A stretch of DNA of 64,000 bases from Streptomyces achromogenes (GTDB taxonomy: Bacteria > Actinomycetota > Actinomycetes > Streptomycetales > Streptomycetaceae). A program made the position numbers and the translations under genes. Below the pieces are notes generated by a model, which did no database searches, was not told the DNA's origin, and was given only the letters and a program-made list of their open reading frames with translations. Below are positions 1 to 7,731 of this stretch, piece by piece (the stretch's first letter is position 1; the number at the start of each line of letters is the position of its first letter). The DNA lies in the NCBI RefSeq assembly GCF_030816715.1, contig NZ_JAUSYH010000001.1, positions 3,100,001-3,164,000 of the forward strand. Reading direction: 5' to 3'.

Positions 1-980
1 ACGTAGTCGATGCGCCCGGTCTCGCTGTAGGCCTTGGACAGGGCGTCGTCGACCTCCTCCGGGTTCTCCACGTGGGTGCCGGTGGTGGAGCGGCCGAGGG
101 CGTAGACCTTGGCGCCGTACGACTCGGCGAGTTCGGCGATGTCCTTGCCGATGCCGTACGAACCGCCGAAGACGACCAGGGTCTTGCCGGTGAGCAGTTC
201 TCGGTAGACCTCCTCGCCGTTCTGCTCCGGCGTGGCCGAGGAGGCCAGCTGGAAGAGCTTGTCGGCGATGAAGACGTCGACGGGCTGCGTCACTTTCATG
301 TTGTACTCGTCGCCCGCGACGACGTGGATCGGCACGTCCGGCAGGTAGCGCAGCACGACGGTGCAGTCGTCCGTGGCCTGGAAGTTGGGGTCGCCCGCCG
401 CCACCTCGTAGGCCCGGCGGATGGTGGACAGCTTGAACGCCTGCGGGGTCTGTCCGCGACGCAGCCGGGAGCGGTCCGGGATCTCGGTGATGAACTCGCC
501 GTCCTCGCCGTGCGTGCGCGTGACGATGATGGTGTCCGCGGACGGGATGGCGACGTCGACGGCCTGGTAGCGCTCCAGCGCGGTGACGCAGTCGTCGATG
601 ACGCGCTGCGAGAGCAGTGGGCGGACGGCGTCGTGGAAGAGGACGTTGACGTCCTCGCCGTCGGCCAGGCCCTCGCCCAGGGCGGCGATGGCGCGCTCGG
701 TGGTCTCGTTGCGCGTGGAACCGCCCTCGAGGATCGCCCGGACCTTCTTGAACCCGGCCTTGGCGACGATCTTCTCGACGTCGGGCACGTAGCCCGGCGC
801 CATCAGCACGATGATCTCGTCGATCGAGTCCGCCTTCTCGAAGGTGGCCAGCGTGTGCTCGATGACTGCCTTGCCGGCGATCTTCAGCAGCTGCTTGGGA
901 ATCGACAGACCCACGCGCTGGCCGGTGCCACCGGCCAGGATCACTGCGGTGGTACGGGGCTTGGCTATGTGCTGAGACAC
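1..980 (-). CDS. Bifunctional cytidylyltransferase / SDR reductase, predicted CDP-ribitol synthesis (3' end cut by window)
   Basis: The first ~230 residues are an IspD/TarI-type cytidylyltransferase: AVILAGGTGQRVGLSIPKQ near residue 12 is the CTP-binding loop, and RPLLSQRVIDDC and TDDCTVV follow. After it comes a Rossmann short-chain dehydrogenase with the glycine motif VVFGGSYGIGKD; its catalytic Tyr/Lys lie outside the window. The same fusion is known in Haemophilus Bcs1/Acs1, where the SDR domain reduces ribulose-5-phosphate and the other domain makes CDP-ribitol, the precursor of ribitol-phosphate wall polymers. The GTG start at 980 is preceded by AAGGTAGG at a normal distance. A TarS/TarP-like glycosyltransferase in the same window supports a wall-polymer role. 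An isoprenoid IspD role is less likely because of the SDR fusion. Substrate is inferred. Confidence 0.85.
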   Translation of the reverse strand, partial: MSQHIAKPRTTAVILAGGTGQRVGLSIPKQLLKIAGKAVIEHTLATFEKADSIDEIIVLMAPGYVPDVEKIVAKAGFKKVRAILEGGSTRNETTERAIAALGEGLADGEDVNVLFHDAVRPLLSQRVIDDCVTALERYQAVDVAIPSADTIIVTRTHGEDGEFITEIPDRSRLRRGQTPQAFKLSTIRRAYEVAAGDPNFQATDDCTVVLRYLPDVPIHVVAGDEYNMKVTQPVDVFIADKLFQLASSATPEQNGEEVYRELLTGKTLVVFGGSYGIGKDIAELAESYGAKVYALGRSTTGTHVENPEEVDDALSKAYSETGRIDY

Positions 981-1699
981 AGAGGACCTACCTTGGGGCG
1001 ACAGGGACGGGAAAATGGTCCCACTTGCGGTTACCTCGATGCAAGGTGAGCGCCGTTCGCTGCAAATGTGCACGCAACCTGGCATTCACCTTCCGTCACT
1101 GACGAATGGCGATACGGCGGCGCTCCTTCCCGGGATGCTCCCAGGAAATCCTGTGAGTAACTCCACAACGAGCGGGCATTGCCCTGAGTGACGAGAGCGG
1201 CGCGGACGGCAGTGTGACTCTAACGGTTCCCGGCGGGTGTCCGCGCCGCCGTGATCGCGGGCGCCGGCGCGCCCTACCGGCGCGGGCTCGGACCGAGGGA
1301 CAGCACGGCGGCCCGATCACCCGATCATCCGCACACCCGTGCCCGTGATCCACCGGGCGGGTCCGCGCCCTCCCGGCAGGCGTCTCCACCGCCCTGCCGG
1401 AACGCCGGGATCTTCACGTTCCGTGAGGCGGGACCGCACGGGTTCTTCATATGCCGACCGTGCCGTTGCGCAAACACCGGAAATAGAGATCGCCGGGAGA
1501 ACATTTCTCTGAATTCACCTCCGCGACCGCGCGATTTCGTCCCGCGAGAGCGAGAGCGCAAGCAAGAGCGAGCGCGGGGGCGAAGGCGTGCGCGGGAGAA
1601 CCATTCGCCGTGTCGGGAACGGTAAGAGAGTCCGCCCAGGGGACGCCGAGAGAAGCCTGGGCCACGGATGAGGCCGGACCGGGCGCCGCGGTGACGGCA
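981..1699. other. Gene-free stretch upstream of the CDP-ribitol gene
   Basis: About 720 bases with no open frame that looks like a protein. The frames present are Arg/Pro-rich and overlap on both strands, as expected of high-GC noncoding DNA. It should contain the promoter of the minus-strand gene starting at 980, but no convincing -35/-10 pair was found. Around 1545-1580 there is a purine-rich, simple-repeat patch built from GAGCGA/GAGCGC units. Confidence 0.5.
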
Positions 1700-1743
1700 C
1701 ACGAAGGCCCCGGAGGCGGGAAACAGCCACCGGGGCCTTCGTG
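1700..1743 (-). terminator. Terminator of the rplU-rpmA-obg operon
   Basis: A perfect 14-base inverted repeat, CACGAAGGCCCCGG and its complement, with a 16-base loop, starts 17 bases beyond the obg stop. There is no U-run, which is usual for Streptomyces terminators. Confidence 0.8.
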
Positions 1744-1759
1744 GGTCGGGCTCGAGGTC

Positions 1760-3196
1760 CTAGAAAGGCTCGAAACCCTCGAACTCCTGGGCCGCCTCGT
1801 CGCGTTCGGCCTGCTTGTCGCGGCGGCGCTGGGTCGCGGGACGCGGCTCCTCGAAGCGGTGGTCCTCACCCCGGCGGCCGAGCATCTCGGCGCCGGCCGT
1901 CACGGACGGCTCCCAGTCGAAGACGACCGCGTTGTCCTCGGGGCCGATGGCGACGCCGTCGCCGCCGCGGGCGCCCGCCTTCATCAACGCGGCCTCCACA
2001 CCGAGGCGGTTGAGCCGGTCGGCGAGGTAGCCGACGGCCTCGTCGTTGTTGAAGTCGGTCTGCCGCACCCAGCGTTCGGGCTTCTCGCCCCGGACGCGGA
2101 ACAGGCCGTCCTCCTCCAGCGAGACGGTGAAGCCGGCGTCGTCCACGGCCTTGGGCCGGATGACGATGCGCGTGGCCTCCTCCTTGGGCTTGGCGGCGCG
2201 CGCCGCGCCCACCATCTCGGCGAGGGCGAACGACAGTTCCTTCAGTCCCATGTGGGCGACCGCGGACACCTCGAAGACGCGGTAGCCGCGCGCTTCGAGA
2301 TCCGGGCGGACCATCTCGGCGAGGTCCTTGCCGTCCGGTACGTCGATCTTGTTCAGCACCACCAGCCGCGGCCGGTTGCCGAGCCCGCCGTACTGCTTGA
2401 GCTCCTCCTCGATGATGTCGAGGTCGGAGACCGGGTCGCGCTCGGACTCCAGGGTCGCCGTGTCCAGCACGTGCACGAGGACGCTGCAGCGCTCGACGTG
2501 GCGCAGGAACTCGAGGCCGAGCCCCTTGCCCTGGCTGGCGCCCGGGATGAGTCCCGGCACGTCGGCGATGGTGTAGACGGTGGATCCGGCGGTGACCACG
2601 CCGAGGTTCGGGACGAGCGTGGTGAACGGGTAGTCGGCGATCTTCGGCTTCGCGGCGGACAGCACGGAGATCAGCGACGACTTGCCGGCGCTCGGGTAGC
2701 CGACGAGGGCCACGTCCGCGACCGTCTTCAGCTCCAGGACGATGTCCTGGAGGTCGCCGGGCTCGCCGAGCAGCGCGAAGCCGGGCGCCTTGCGGCGCGC
2801 CGAGGCCAGTGCCGCGTTGCCGAGGCCGCCGCGACCGCCCTGGGCGGCGATGTACGAGGTGCCGTGGCCGACCAGGTCGGCCAGCACGTTGCCGGCCTTG
2901 TCCTGGATCACCGTGCCGTCCGGGACCGGCAGGATCAGGTCCTGACCGTCCTTGCCGGAGCGGTTGCCGCCCTCGCCGGGCTTGCCGTTGGTGGCGCTGC
3001 GGTGGGGCTTGTGGTGGTAGTCGAGGAGCGTGGTGACCGACTGGTCGACGACCAGGATCACATCGCCGCCCCGGCCGCCGTTGCCCCCGTCGGGGCCGCC
3101 GAGCGGCTTGAACTTCTCACGGTGGACGGAGGCACAGCCGTGGCCTCCGTTACCCGCGGCGACATGCAGTTCGACGCGGTCCACGAAGGTGGTCAT
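1760..3196 (-). CDS. obg: GTPase Obg/CgtA
   Basis: Ribosome-associated GTPase of 478 residues that takes part in 50S maturation and, in Streptomyces, influences onset of development. The N-terminal Gly-rich Obg fold ([20 protein letters not shown]) runs to about residue 160. A G domain follows with P-loop [10 protein letters not shown], the DVPGLI switch, NKID and SAVAHMG. A C-terminal OCT domain of about 75 residues and a charged tail complete it. An upstream in-frame ATG exists at 3214, but the ATG at 3196 has GGAGG eight bases ahead and gives the length usual for the genus. It is the last gene of rplU-rpmA-obg; a stem-loop in the rpmA-obg gap may adjust expression. Confidence 0.97.
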   Translation of the reverse strand: MTTFVDRVELHVAAGNGGHGCASVHREKFKPLGGPDGGNGGRGGDVILVVDQSVTTLLDYHHKPHRSATNGKPGEGGNRSGKDGQDLILPVPDGTVIQDKAGNVLADLVGHGTSYIAAQGGRGGLGNAALASARRKAPGFALLGEPGDLQDIVLELKTVADVALVGYPSAGKSSLISVLSAAKPKIADYPFTTLVPNLGVVTAGSTVYTIADVPGLIPGASQGKGLGLEFLRHVERCSVLVHVLDTATLESERDPVSDLDIIEEELKQYGGLGNRPRLVVLNKIDVPDGKDLAEMVRPDLEARGYRVFEVSAVAHMGLKELSFALAEMVGAARAAKPKEEATRIVIRPKAVDDAGFTVSLEEDGLFRVRGEKPERWVRQTDFNNDEAVGYLADRLNRLGVEAALMKAGARGGDGVAIGPEDNAVVFDWEPSVTAGAEMLGRRGEDHRFEEPRPATQRRRDKQAERDEAAQEFEGFEPF

Positions 3197-3261
3197 GGTG
3201 GGTGCCTCCAGCACTGGCTACAAAACGAATGTACGTATCTGTCTACTGCGTAACACGCGAA

Positions 3262-3301
3262 AGGCGGACCCGCCTTCCCGCACGGGAAGTGAGGTCCGCC
3301 T
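3262..3301 (-). terminator. Stem-loop between rpmA and obg
   Basis: AGGCGGACC pairs with GGTCCGCCT, and inside it CTTCCCG pairs with CGGGAAG, giving a two-tier hairpin in the intercistronic gap. It could be a partial terminator or processing signal that lets the ribosomal proteins be made in excess of Obg. Confidence 0.6.
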
Positions 3302-3316
3302 CGCGAAAGCTTCCGG

Positions 3317-3571
3317 TCAGGCGACCGGAACGATGTTCACGACCTTGCGGCCACGGTGGGTGCCGAACTGCACCGAACCGGCCTCCAGGGCGAACAGCGT
3401 GTCGTCGCCGCCACGGCCGACGCCCGCGCCGGGGTGGAAGTGCGTGCCGCGCTGGCGGACCAGGATCTCACCCGCGTTGACGACCTGACCGCCGAAGCGC
3501 TTCACGCCGAGCCGCTGGGCATTGGAGTCGCGACCGTTCCGGGTGGACGATGCGCCCTTCTTGTGTGCCAT
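3317..3571 (-). CDS. rpmA: 50S ribosomal protein L27
   Basis: 84 residues, full length for L27. The N-terminus [17 protein letters not shown] and the block [16 protein letters not shown] are diagnostic. The tail that reaches the peptidyl-transferase centre starts directly with MAHKKG, so the N-terminal extension cleaved off in Firmicutes is absent. It lies 14 bases downstream of rplU, with GAGGAG before the ATG. Confidence 0.98.
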   Translation of the reverse strand: MAHKKGASSTRNGRDSNAQRLGVKRFGGQVVNAGEILVRQRGTHFHPGAGVGRGGDDTLFALEAGSVQFGTHRGRKVVNIVPVA

Positions 3572-3585
3572 GTCTCCTCAGTCCC

Positions 3586-3906
3586 TTACTTCGCAGCCGC
3601 GGGGATCTCAGTGACCTTGATCGCCGTGTACTGCTGGCGGTGGCCCTGACGACGGCGGTAGCCGGTCTTGTTCTTGTAGCGAAGGATGTCGATCTTCACA
3701 CCCTTGTGGTGGTCCACGACCTCGGCCTGGACCTTGATGCCGGCCAGCACCCACGGGTCGCTGGTCACAGCGTCGCCGTCGACAACGAGCAGGGTCGAGA
3801 GCTCGACCGTGTCGCCAACCTTGGCAGTGGAAATCTTGTCAACCTCAACGATGTCGCCGACAGCAACCTTGTGCTGGCGACCACCGCTGCGCACGATGGC
3901 GTACAC
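3586..3906 (-). CDS. rplU: 50S ribosomal protein L21
   Basis: 106 residues beginning at GTG ([14 protein letters not shown]). It binds 23S rRNA early in 50S assembly; the C-terminal [14 protein letters not shown] block is the RNA-binding signature. A longer frame upstream to 4041 exists but its sequence is not L21-like, so the GTG is preferred even though its Shine-Dalgarno is weak. It is the first gene of the operon with rpmA and obg. The leader carries a hairpin at 3951-3976. Confidence 0.97.
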   Translation of the reverse strand: MYAIVRSGGRQHKVAVGDIVEVDKISTAKVGDTVELSTLLVVDGDAVTSDPWVLAGIKVQAEVVDHHKGVKIDILRYKNKTGYRRRQGHRQQYTAIKVTEIPAAAK

Positions 3907-3950
3907 GCGGATCTCACTCTCTCGCTCTGGGACGGCATCCCCGCAGTCCA

Positions 3951-3976
3951 GCCGTCCGGGAACGAACACGGACGGC
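3951..3976 (-). promoter_or_regulatory. Hairpin in the rplU 5' leader
   Basis: GCCGTCCG and CGGACGGC form a perfect 8-bp stem with a 10-base loop, 45 bases before the rplU start. A TTGACG hexamer on the minus strand at 4036-4041 could be a -35 box, but no clear -10 was seen. A ribosomal-protein autoregulatory leader is possible; this is inference. Confidence 0.4.
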
Positions 3977-4111
3977 CTCTCCCGGCCACCTAGGCAACCG
4001 GTACCCGGGAGGAAGAGGTTTACGGAGATGTGGCACGTCAACCGACACGCCGAGGGTCAAGGCTACGGGGCGGCCGTTCAGGGGTCAAACCGGGCCGGTC
4101 GCCCCTGAACG

Positions 4112-4261
4112 TCACCTCTGTTCGTCCTCGGCGCTCTGCTCCGCCGGGACACCGAACCCGGACGGGTCGAGCTCGAAGTCGAACGGGGCGGGAATCCGCA
4201 CGGGCCGCCCGAAGGGAACGGGGGCGTCCAGGTAGGTGATCGCGCCGGAGAGTGCAGTCGG
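4112..4261 (-). pseudogene. C-terminal remnant of a Uma2-family endonuclease-like protein
   Basis: This frame reads LSGAITYLDAPVPFGRP and then VRIPAPFDFELDPSGF before a stop at 4112. That PVPFG...IPAPFDFELDxSGF ending resembles the C-terminus of Uma2 (DUF820) proteins, which are abundant in Streptomyces. An in-frame stop at 4262-4264 lies immediately upstream and there is no start codon before the conserved part, so it cannot be expressed as a normal protein. It sits between rplU and the glycopolymer block. Family assignment is from the motif alone. Confidence 0.5.
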
Positions 4262-4347
4262 TCACCACGGCTCGAACCCCGCCCCGCCGGGCTGTCGCAG
4301 GCCCCGTATGCTCGCCGGATCAAGCCGCACACCGGAAGGCAGCAGAA

Positions 4348-4947
4348 GTGAACTACAGGGTCCAGCCGAGCGCGCAGGTCGACGAGCGTGCCGAGATCGG
4401 CGCCGGCAGCAGTGTCTGGGACCTCGCGCAGATCCGTGAGGGCGCGCGCCTCGGTGAGGGTTGCGTGGTCGGCCGTGGCGCGTACGTCGGCTCGGGTGTG
4501 CGGATGGGCGACAACTGCAAGCTGCAGAACTACGCGCTCGTCTACGAGCCCGCGGAGCTCGGCGACGGTGTCTTCATCGGCCCGGCCGTGGTCCTCACCA
4601 ACGACCACAACCCCCGTTCCGTGGACCCCGACGGCAAGCAGAAGCGCGGCGGCGACTGGGAGGCCGTCGGTGTGAAGATCGCCGACGGCGCGTCGATCGG
4701 GGCCCGCGCCGTGTGCGTCGCGCCGATCACCATCGGCCGCTGGGCCATGATCGCCGCCGGCGCGGTCGTCACCAAGGACGTCCCGGACTTCGGCCTGGTC
4801 GTCGGCGTTCCCGCACGGCGGATCGGCTGGGTCGGCCGGGCCGGCGTCAAGCTGGTCGAGCGCGCGGGCGAGGCGGACGTCTGGGAGTGCCCGCGGACCG
4901 GCGAACTGTACGACGAGAAGGACGGCGTCCTCACCGAGCGCGTCTGA
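4348..4947 (+). CDS. Left-handed beta-helix N-acetyltransferase, WbpD/WlbB-like
   Basis: 199 residues built of hexapeptide repeats (IGAGSSVWDLAQIREGARLG and so on), ending with the usual TKDVPDFGLVVGVPARRIGWVG trimer edge and a short zinc-ribbon-like tail. The insert VLTNDHNPRS is typical of the WbpD/WlbB group, which acetylates the 3-amino group of UDP-GlcNAc3NA using acetyl-CoA. The GTG start at 4348 has GGAAGG eight bases ahead; TATGCT at 4307 could be the -10. It is the only plus-strand gene of the block and converges on the acyltransferase. With the dehydrogenases and aminotransferase nearby it completes a diacetamido-uronate pathway. The exact sugar is inferred. Confidence 0.85.
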   Translation: MNYRVQPSAQVDERAEIGAGSSVWDLAQIREGARLGEGCVVGRGAYVGSGVRMGDNCKLQNYALVYEPAELGDGVFIGPAVVLTNDHNPRSVDPDGKQKRGGDWEAVGVKIADGASIGARAVCVAPITIGRWAMIAAGAVVTKDVPDFGLVVGVPARRIGWVGRAGVKLVERAGEADVWECPRTGELYDEKDGVLTERV

Positions 4948-4970
4948 GGCTCCACACGTCCAGAGCCCGA

Positions 4971-4999
4971 GGGGCGGCCGGTGTGCGACCGGCCGCCCC
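4971..4999. terminator. Bidirectional terminator between convergent genes
   Basis: Perfect 12-bp stem GGGGCGGCCGGT with a 5-base loop, midway between the acetyltransferase (+) and the acyltransferase (-). Confidence 0.8.
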
Positions 5000-5033
5000 C
5001 TCCTGCTCCCCACGGGGCCTTTCGGACCTCGGG

Positions 5034-6185
5034 TCAGGCCTCCGCCGCCGCGGCGCGCCCCCGGGACTCCTTGTCCAGGCGGGCGCGCAGCCAGCGCTGG
5101 GACGGCTTCTCGACGAACCGGTGGACCAGCCACGCCAGCACGATCAGCGACACCGTGGTGATGGCCAGCGTGGCCCACGCCCCGACGTGCCCGTACAGCG
5201 TGCGGATCATCGCCCAGCCCAGCTCCTCGTGGAGCAGGTACAGCGGGTAGACCAGGGCGCCCGCCGTGGACAGCCACTTCCAGCCGATCCGGTCGAGCTT
5301 GTGCAGGGCGACCGCGAGAACCAGCAGGTAGAAGACGGTGACCAGGGCGAGGGCGACGTACGGGGAGCGGTCCATGCCCTTGTCGTGGCGCAGATGGTCC
5401 GCGTGCTGCACGAGGTCGCTCTGCATCACCAGCCAGCTCGCGCCCAGCAGCCCCCACAGCTTGAGGTCCGGACCGAACCGGTACATCAGGTACATCGCGA
5501 TGCCGGACACGAACAGCGCGGTGTTGAGCGGCTGCGCGAAGATCCCGAGCAGCGGGAACTTCTCCTCCTGTACCAGGACGCTCGCGAGCAGCCACAGCCA
5601 GCAGAAGACCGAGACGCGGACGTAGTCGAGCCCCTTCCAGAGCACGACGAGGAAGATCAGGTAGAAGGTCAGCTCCACCCACAGCGTCCAGTAGGCACCG
5701 ACGAGGTGCCGGGCCGAGAGCGGCACCTGGAACATCGTGAGGTTGGTGAGGGAGTCGCTGACGCTCGGGGCCTTGCGGGCGCCGTCGGGCAGCGCCCGCC
5801 AGACGACGACGGCGACGACGACCGAGAACCAGTACGCGGGGAAGAGCCGCAGGAACCGGGCCTGCACGAACTGGCCGGGAGTGCGGTTCCAGGCGGACAG
5901 GCAGATGACGAATCCGCTGATGATGAAGAAAAGCTGCACACCGTAGGAGCCGTACGAGGTGTACGGGAAGATCGACGGGAACAGCGCCTTGGGGTTGACG
6001 CCCCAGTTCGCCTTGGTCGCCGCGTCCACGCCGGTGAAGTGGAATATCAGCACCGAGAGCGCGGCTATGACGCGCAGCGCGTCCAGTGCGTAGAGCCGAT
6101 TGCCCCGGGATTGCCGTGGCGGCACGGTTCCGGGTGCGTCGGGCGCGTCCGGCAGGGCCGAGACCTTGACGTCGGTCTGGGACAT
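5034..6185 (-). CDS. Acyltransferase 3 (OafA/NodX-type) membrane protein
   Basis: 383 residues with about ten predicted membrane segments. The N-terminal LYALDALRVIAALSVLIFHF carries the R and H of the acyltransferase-3 family; GVQLFFIISGFVICLSAWNRTPGQFVQARFLRLFPAYW is the second family hallmark. Such proteins O-acetylate surface polysaccharides from cytoplasmic acyl donors. The ATG at 6185 (MSQTDVKV) with GAGGA upstream was chosen over a longer Arg-rich extension. It follows the glycosyltransferase operon but has its own transcription unit because a terminator at 6391-6419 separates them. The likely job is decorating the glycan made by this block; the acyl acceptor is unknown. Confidence 0.88.
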   Translation of the reverse strand: MSQTDVKVSALPDAPDAPGTVPPRQSRGNRLYALDALRVIAALSVLIFHFTGVDAATKANWGVNPKALFPSIFPYTSYGSYGVQLFFIISGFVICLSAWNRTPGQFVQARFLRLFPAYWFSVVVAVVVWRALPDGARKAPSVSDSLTNLTMFQVPLSARHLVGAYWTLWVELTFYLIFLVVLWKGLDYVRVSVFCWLWLLASVLVQEEKFPLLGIFAQPLNTALFVSGIAMYLMYRFGPDLKLWGLLGASWLVMQSDLVQHADHLRHDKGMDRSPYVALALVTVFYLLVLAVALHKLDRIGWKWLSTAGALVYPLYLLHEELGWAMIRTLYGHVGAWATLAITTVSLIVLAWLVHRFVEKPSQRWLRARLDKESRGRAAAAEA

Positions 6186-6390
6186 TCGTCGTCCTCGCTG
6201 TGTGTCCGTACGGAGGGGGGACCGACCGCTCGGAATTCCGCGTCTGCCCCCTTGCGGAGCCCCGCTGCCTCGCCTTCGGCGCGCCCGGCTCCCGCCCGGC
6301 GAGCATACGGGAGACACCGTGACCGCACAGGGGCAACCCCGCGCAGACGGCCGCCCGGAGCCGGCGGTCCGGACGGCCCCACGCACGCGT

Positions 6391-6419
6391 ACGGCCCCGG
6401 CCGCAGGGACCGGGGCCGT
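6391..6419 (-). terminator. Terminator of the glycosyltransferase operon
   Basis: Perfect 10-bp stem ACGGCCCCGG/CCGGGGCCGT with a 9-base loop, 20 bases after the stop of the UDP-sugar dehydrogenase. Confidence 0.75.
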
Positions 6420-6438
6420 GGCACGACGGCGGGCTGTG

Positions 6439-7722
6439 TCAGCCTCCGATGACGACCCTGCGGACGCCCTTCCAGGCCTCCGGGTCGGTGGTGCGGCGGC
6501 CGTCGACGAGGACCGTGACGTCCGGCAGGTCGGCCGGGGTCAGGCTGCGGTACTCGGCGTGGTCGGCCTGCAGGATCGCCGCGGTGACCTTCTCGCCCGC
6601 GTGCGGGGTGAGGCCGTGCGCGGTGAGCTCCTCGCTCGTGTACATCGGGTCCGAGACGAACGGGACCGCGCCGCGCGCCTTGAGGGCCGCGACGGTCGGG
6701 AAGACGCCCGAGAAGGCCGTCTCCTTCACGCCGCCGCGGTAGGCGGCGCCCAGCACCAGCACGTTCACGCCGTTCAGGTCACCGTAGGCGGCCGCCAGCA
6801 GGTCCACCGCGTAGTCCGGCATCGCGGCGTTCGCCTCACGGGCGGAGCGCACGACGGTGGCGGCCGGGTCGTTCCACAGGTACATCCGCGGGTAGATCGG
6901 GATGCAGTGGCCGCCGACCGCGATGCCCGGCTGGTGGATGTGGCTGTAGGGCTGCGAGTTGCAGGCCTCGATGACCTTCTTGACGTCGATGCCGTTGCTG
7001 TCGGCGAAGCGCGCGAACTGGTTCGCGAGGCCGATGTTGACGTCCCGGTAGGTCGTCTCGGCGAGCTTGGCCAGCTCGGAGGCCTCGGCGGTGCCCAGGT
7101 CCCACACGCCGTTGGGCTGCGGCAGGTCGGTGCGCTCGTCGAAGTCGAGGACCTGCTCGTAGAACTCCACGCCGCGGGCGCCGGACGCCTCGTCGATGCC
7201 GCCGACCAGCTTGGGGTAGCGGCGCAGGTCGGCGAAGACCCGGCCGGTCAGGACGCGCTCCGGGGAGAACACCAGGTGGAAGTCCTCGCCCGCGGTGAGG
7301 CCCGAGCCCTCCGCCAGCATGGGCGCCCAGCGGGTACGGGTGGTGCCGACCGGGAGGGTCGTCTCGTAGGAGACGAGCGTGCCGGGCTTGAGGCCTTGGG
7401 CTATCGCCTTGGTCGCCGCGTCCATCCAGCCGAAGTCCGGGACGCCCTCGGCGTCGACGAACAGCGGCACGACCACGACGACGGCCTCGGACTCGGCCAC
7501 CGCGGAGGCGGTGTCCGTGGTCGCGCTCAGCAGACCGGCGTCGACCGCCTGCTTCAGCTTGACGTCCAGGTCGTGCTCACCGGGGAACGGCTCGACGCCG
7601 GCGTTGACCAGCTCGACGACCTTCTCGTTGACGTCCGCGCCGATGACCCGGTGGCCCTTGGCGGCGAACTGAACCGCCAGCGGGAGCCCGATCTTGCCGA
7701 GCGCTACTACACAGATGTTCAT
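6439..7722 (-). CDS. UDP-N-acetylhexosamine 6-dehydrogenase (WbpA/WecC family)
   Basis: 427 residues of the UDP-glucose/GDP-mannose dehydrogenase superfamily. The N-terminal NAD-binding fold starts VVALGKIGLPLA, the central dimerisation domain holds SELAKLAETTYRDVNIGLAN, and the catalytic Cys is C273 in GGHCIPIYP. The C-terminal UDP-binding domain has VLGAAYRGGVKETAFS. It oxidises C6 of a UDP-N-acetylhexosamine to the uronate with two NAD+. In this context UDP-GlcNAc to UDP-GlcNAcA is the best guess, as first step of the Wbp route; UDP-ManNAc (WecC activity) cannot be excluded. It is the last gene of the operon that begins at 15808, nine bases after the GT2 gene. Confidence 0.9.
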   Translation of the reverse strand: MNICVVALGKIGLPLAVQFAAKGHRVIGADVNEKVVELVNAGVEPFPGEHDLDVKLKQAVDAGLLSATTDTASAVAESEAVVVVVPLFVDAEGVPDFGWMDAATKAIAQGLKPGTLVSYETTLPVGTTRTRWAPMLAEGSGLTAGEDFHLVFSPERVLTGRVFADLRRYPKLVGGIDEASGARGVEFYEQVLDFDERTDLPQPNGVWDLGTAEASELAKLAETTYRDVNIGLANQFARFADSNGIDVKKVIEACNSQPYSHIHQPGIAVGGHCIPIYPRMYLWNDPAATVVRSAREANAAMPDYAVDLLAAAYGDLNGVNVLVLGAAYRGGVKETAFSGVFPTVAALKARGAVPFVSDPMYTSEELTAHGLTPHAGEKVTAAILQADHAEYRSLTPADLPDVTVLVDGRRTTDPEAWKGVRRVVIGG

Positions 7723-7731
7723 GGAGGGTCG

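Noticed and set aside
1610..3253. Plus-strand open frame of 547 codons
   Set aside because: Antisense to obg.
4078..6336. Minus-strand open frame of 752 codons
   Set aside because: Overlaps the acyltransferase in another frame and crosses the plus-strand acetyltransferase; no recognisable protein sequence.
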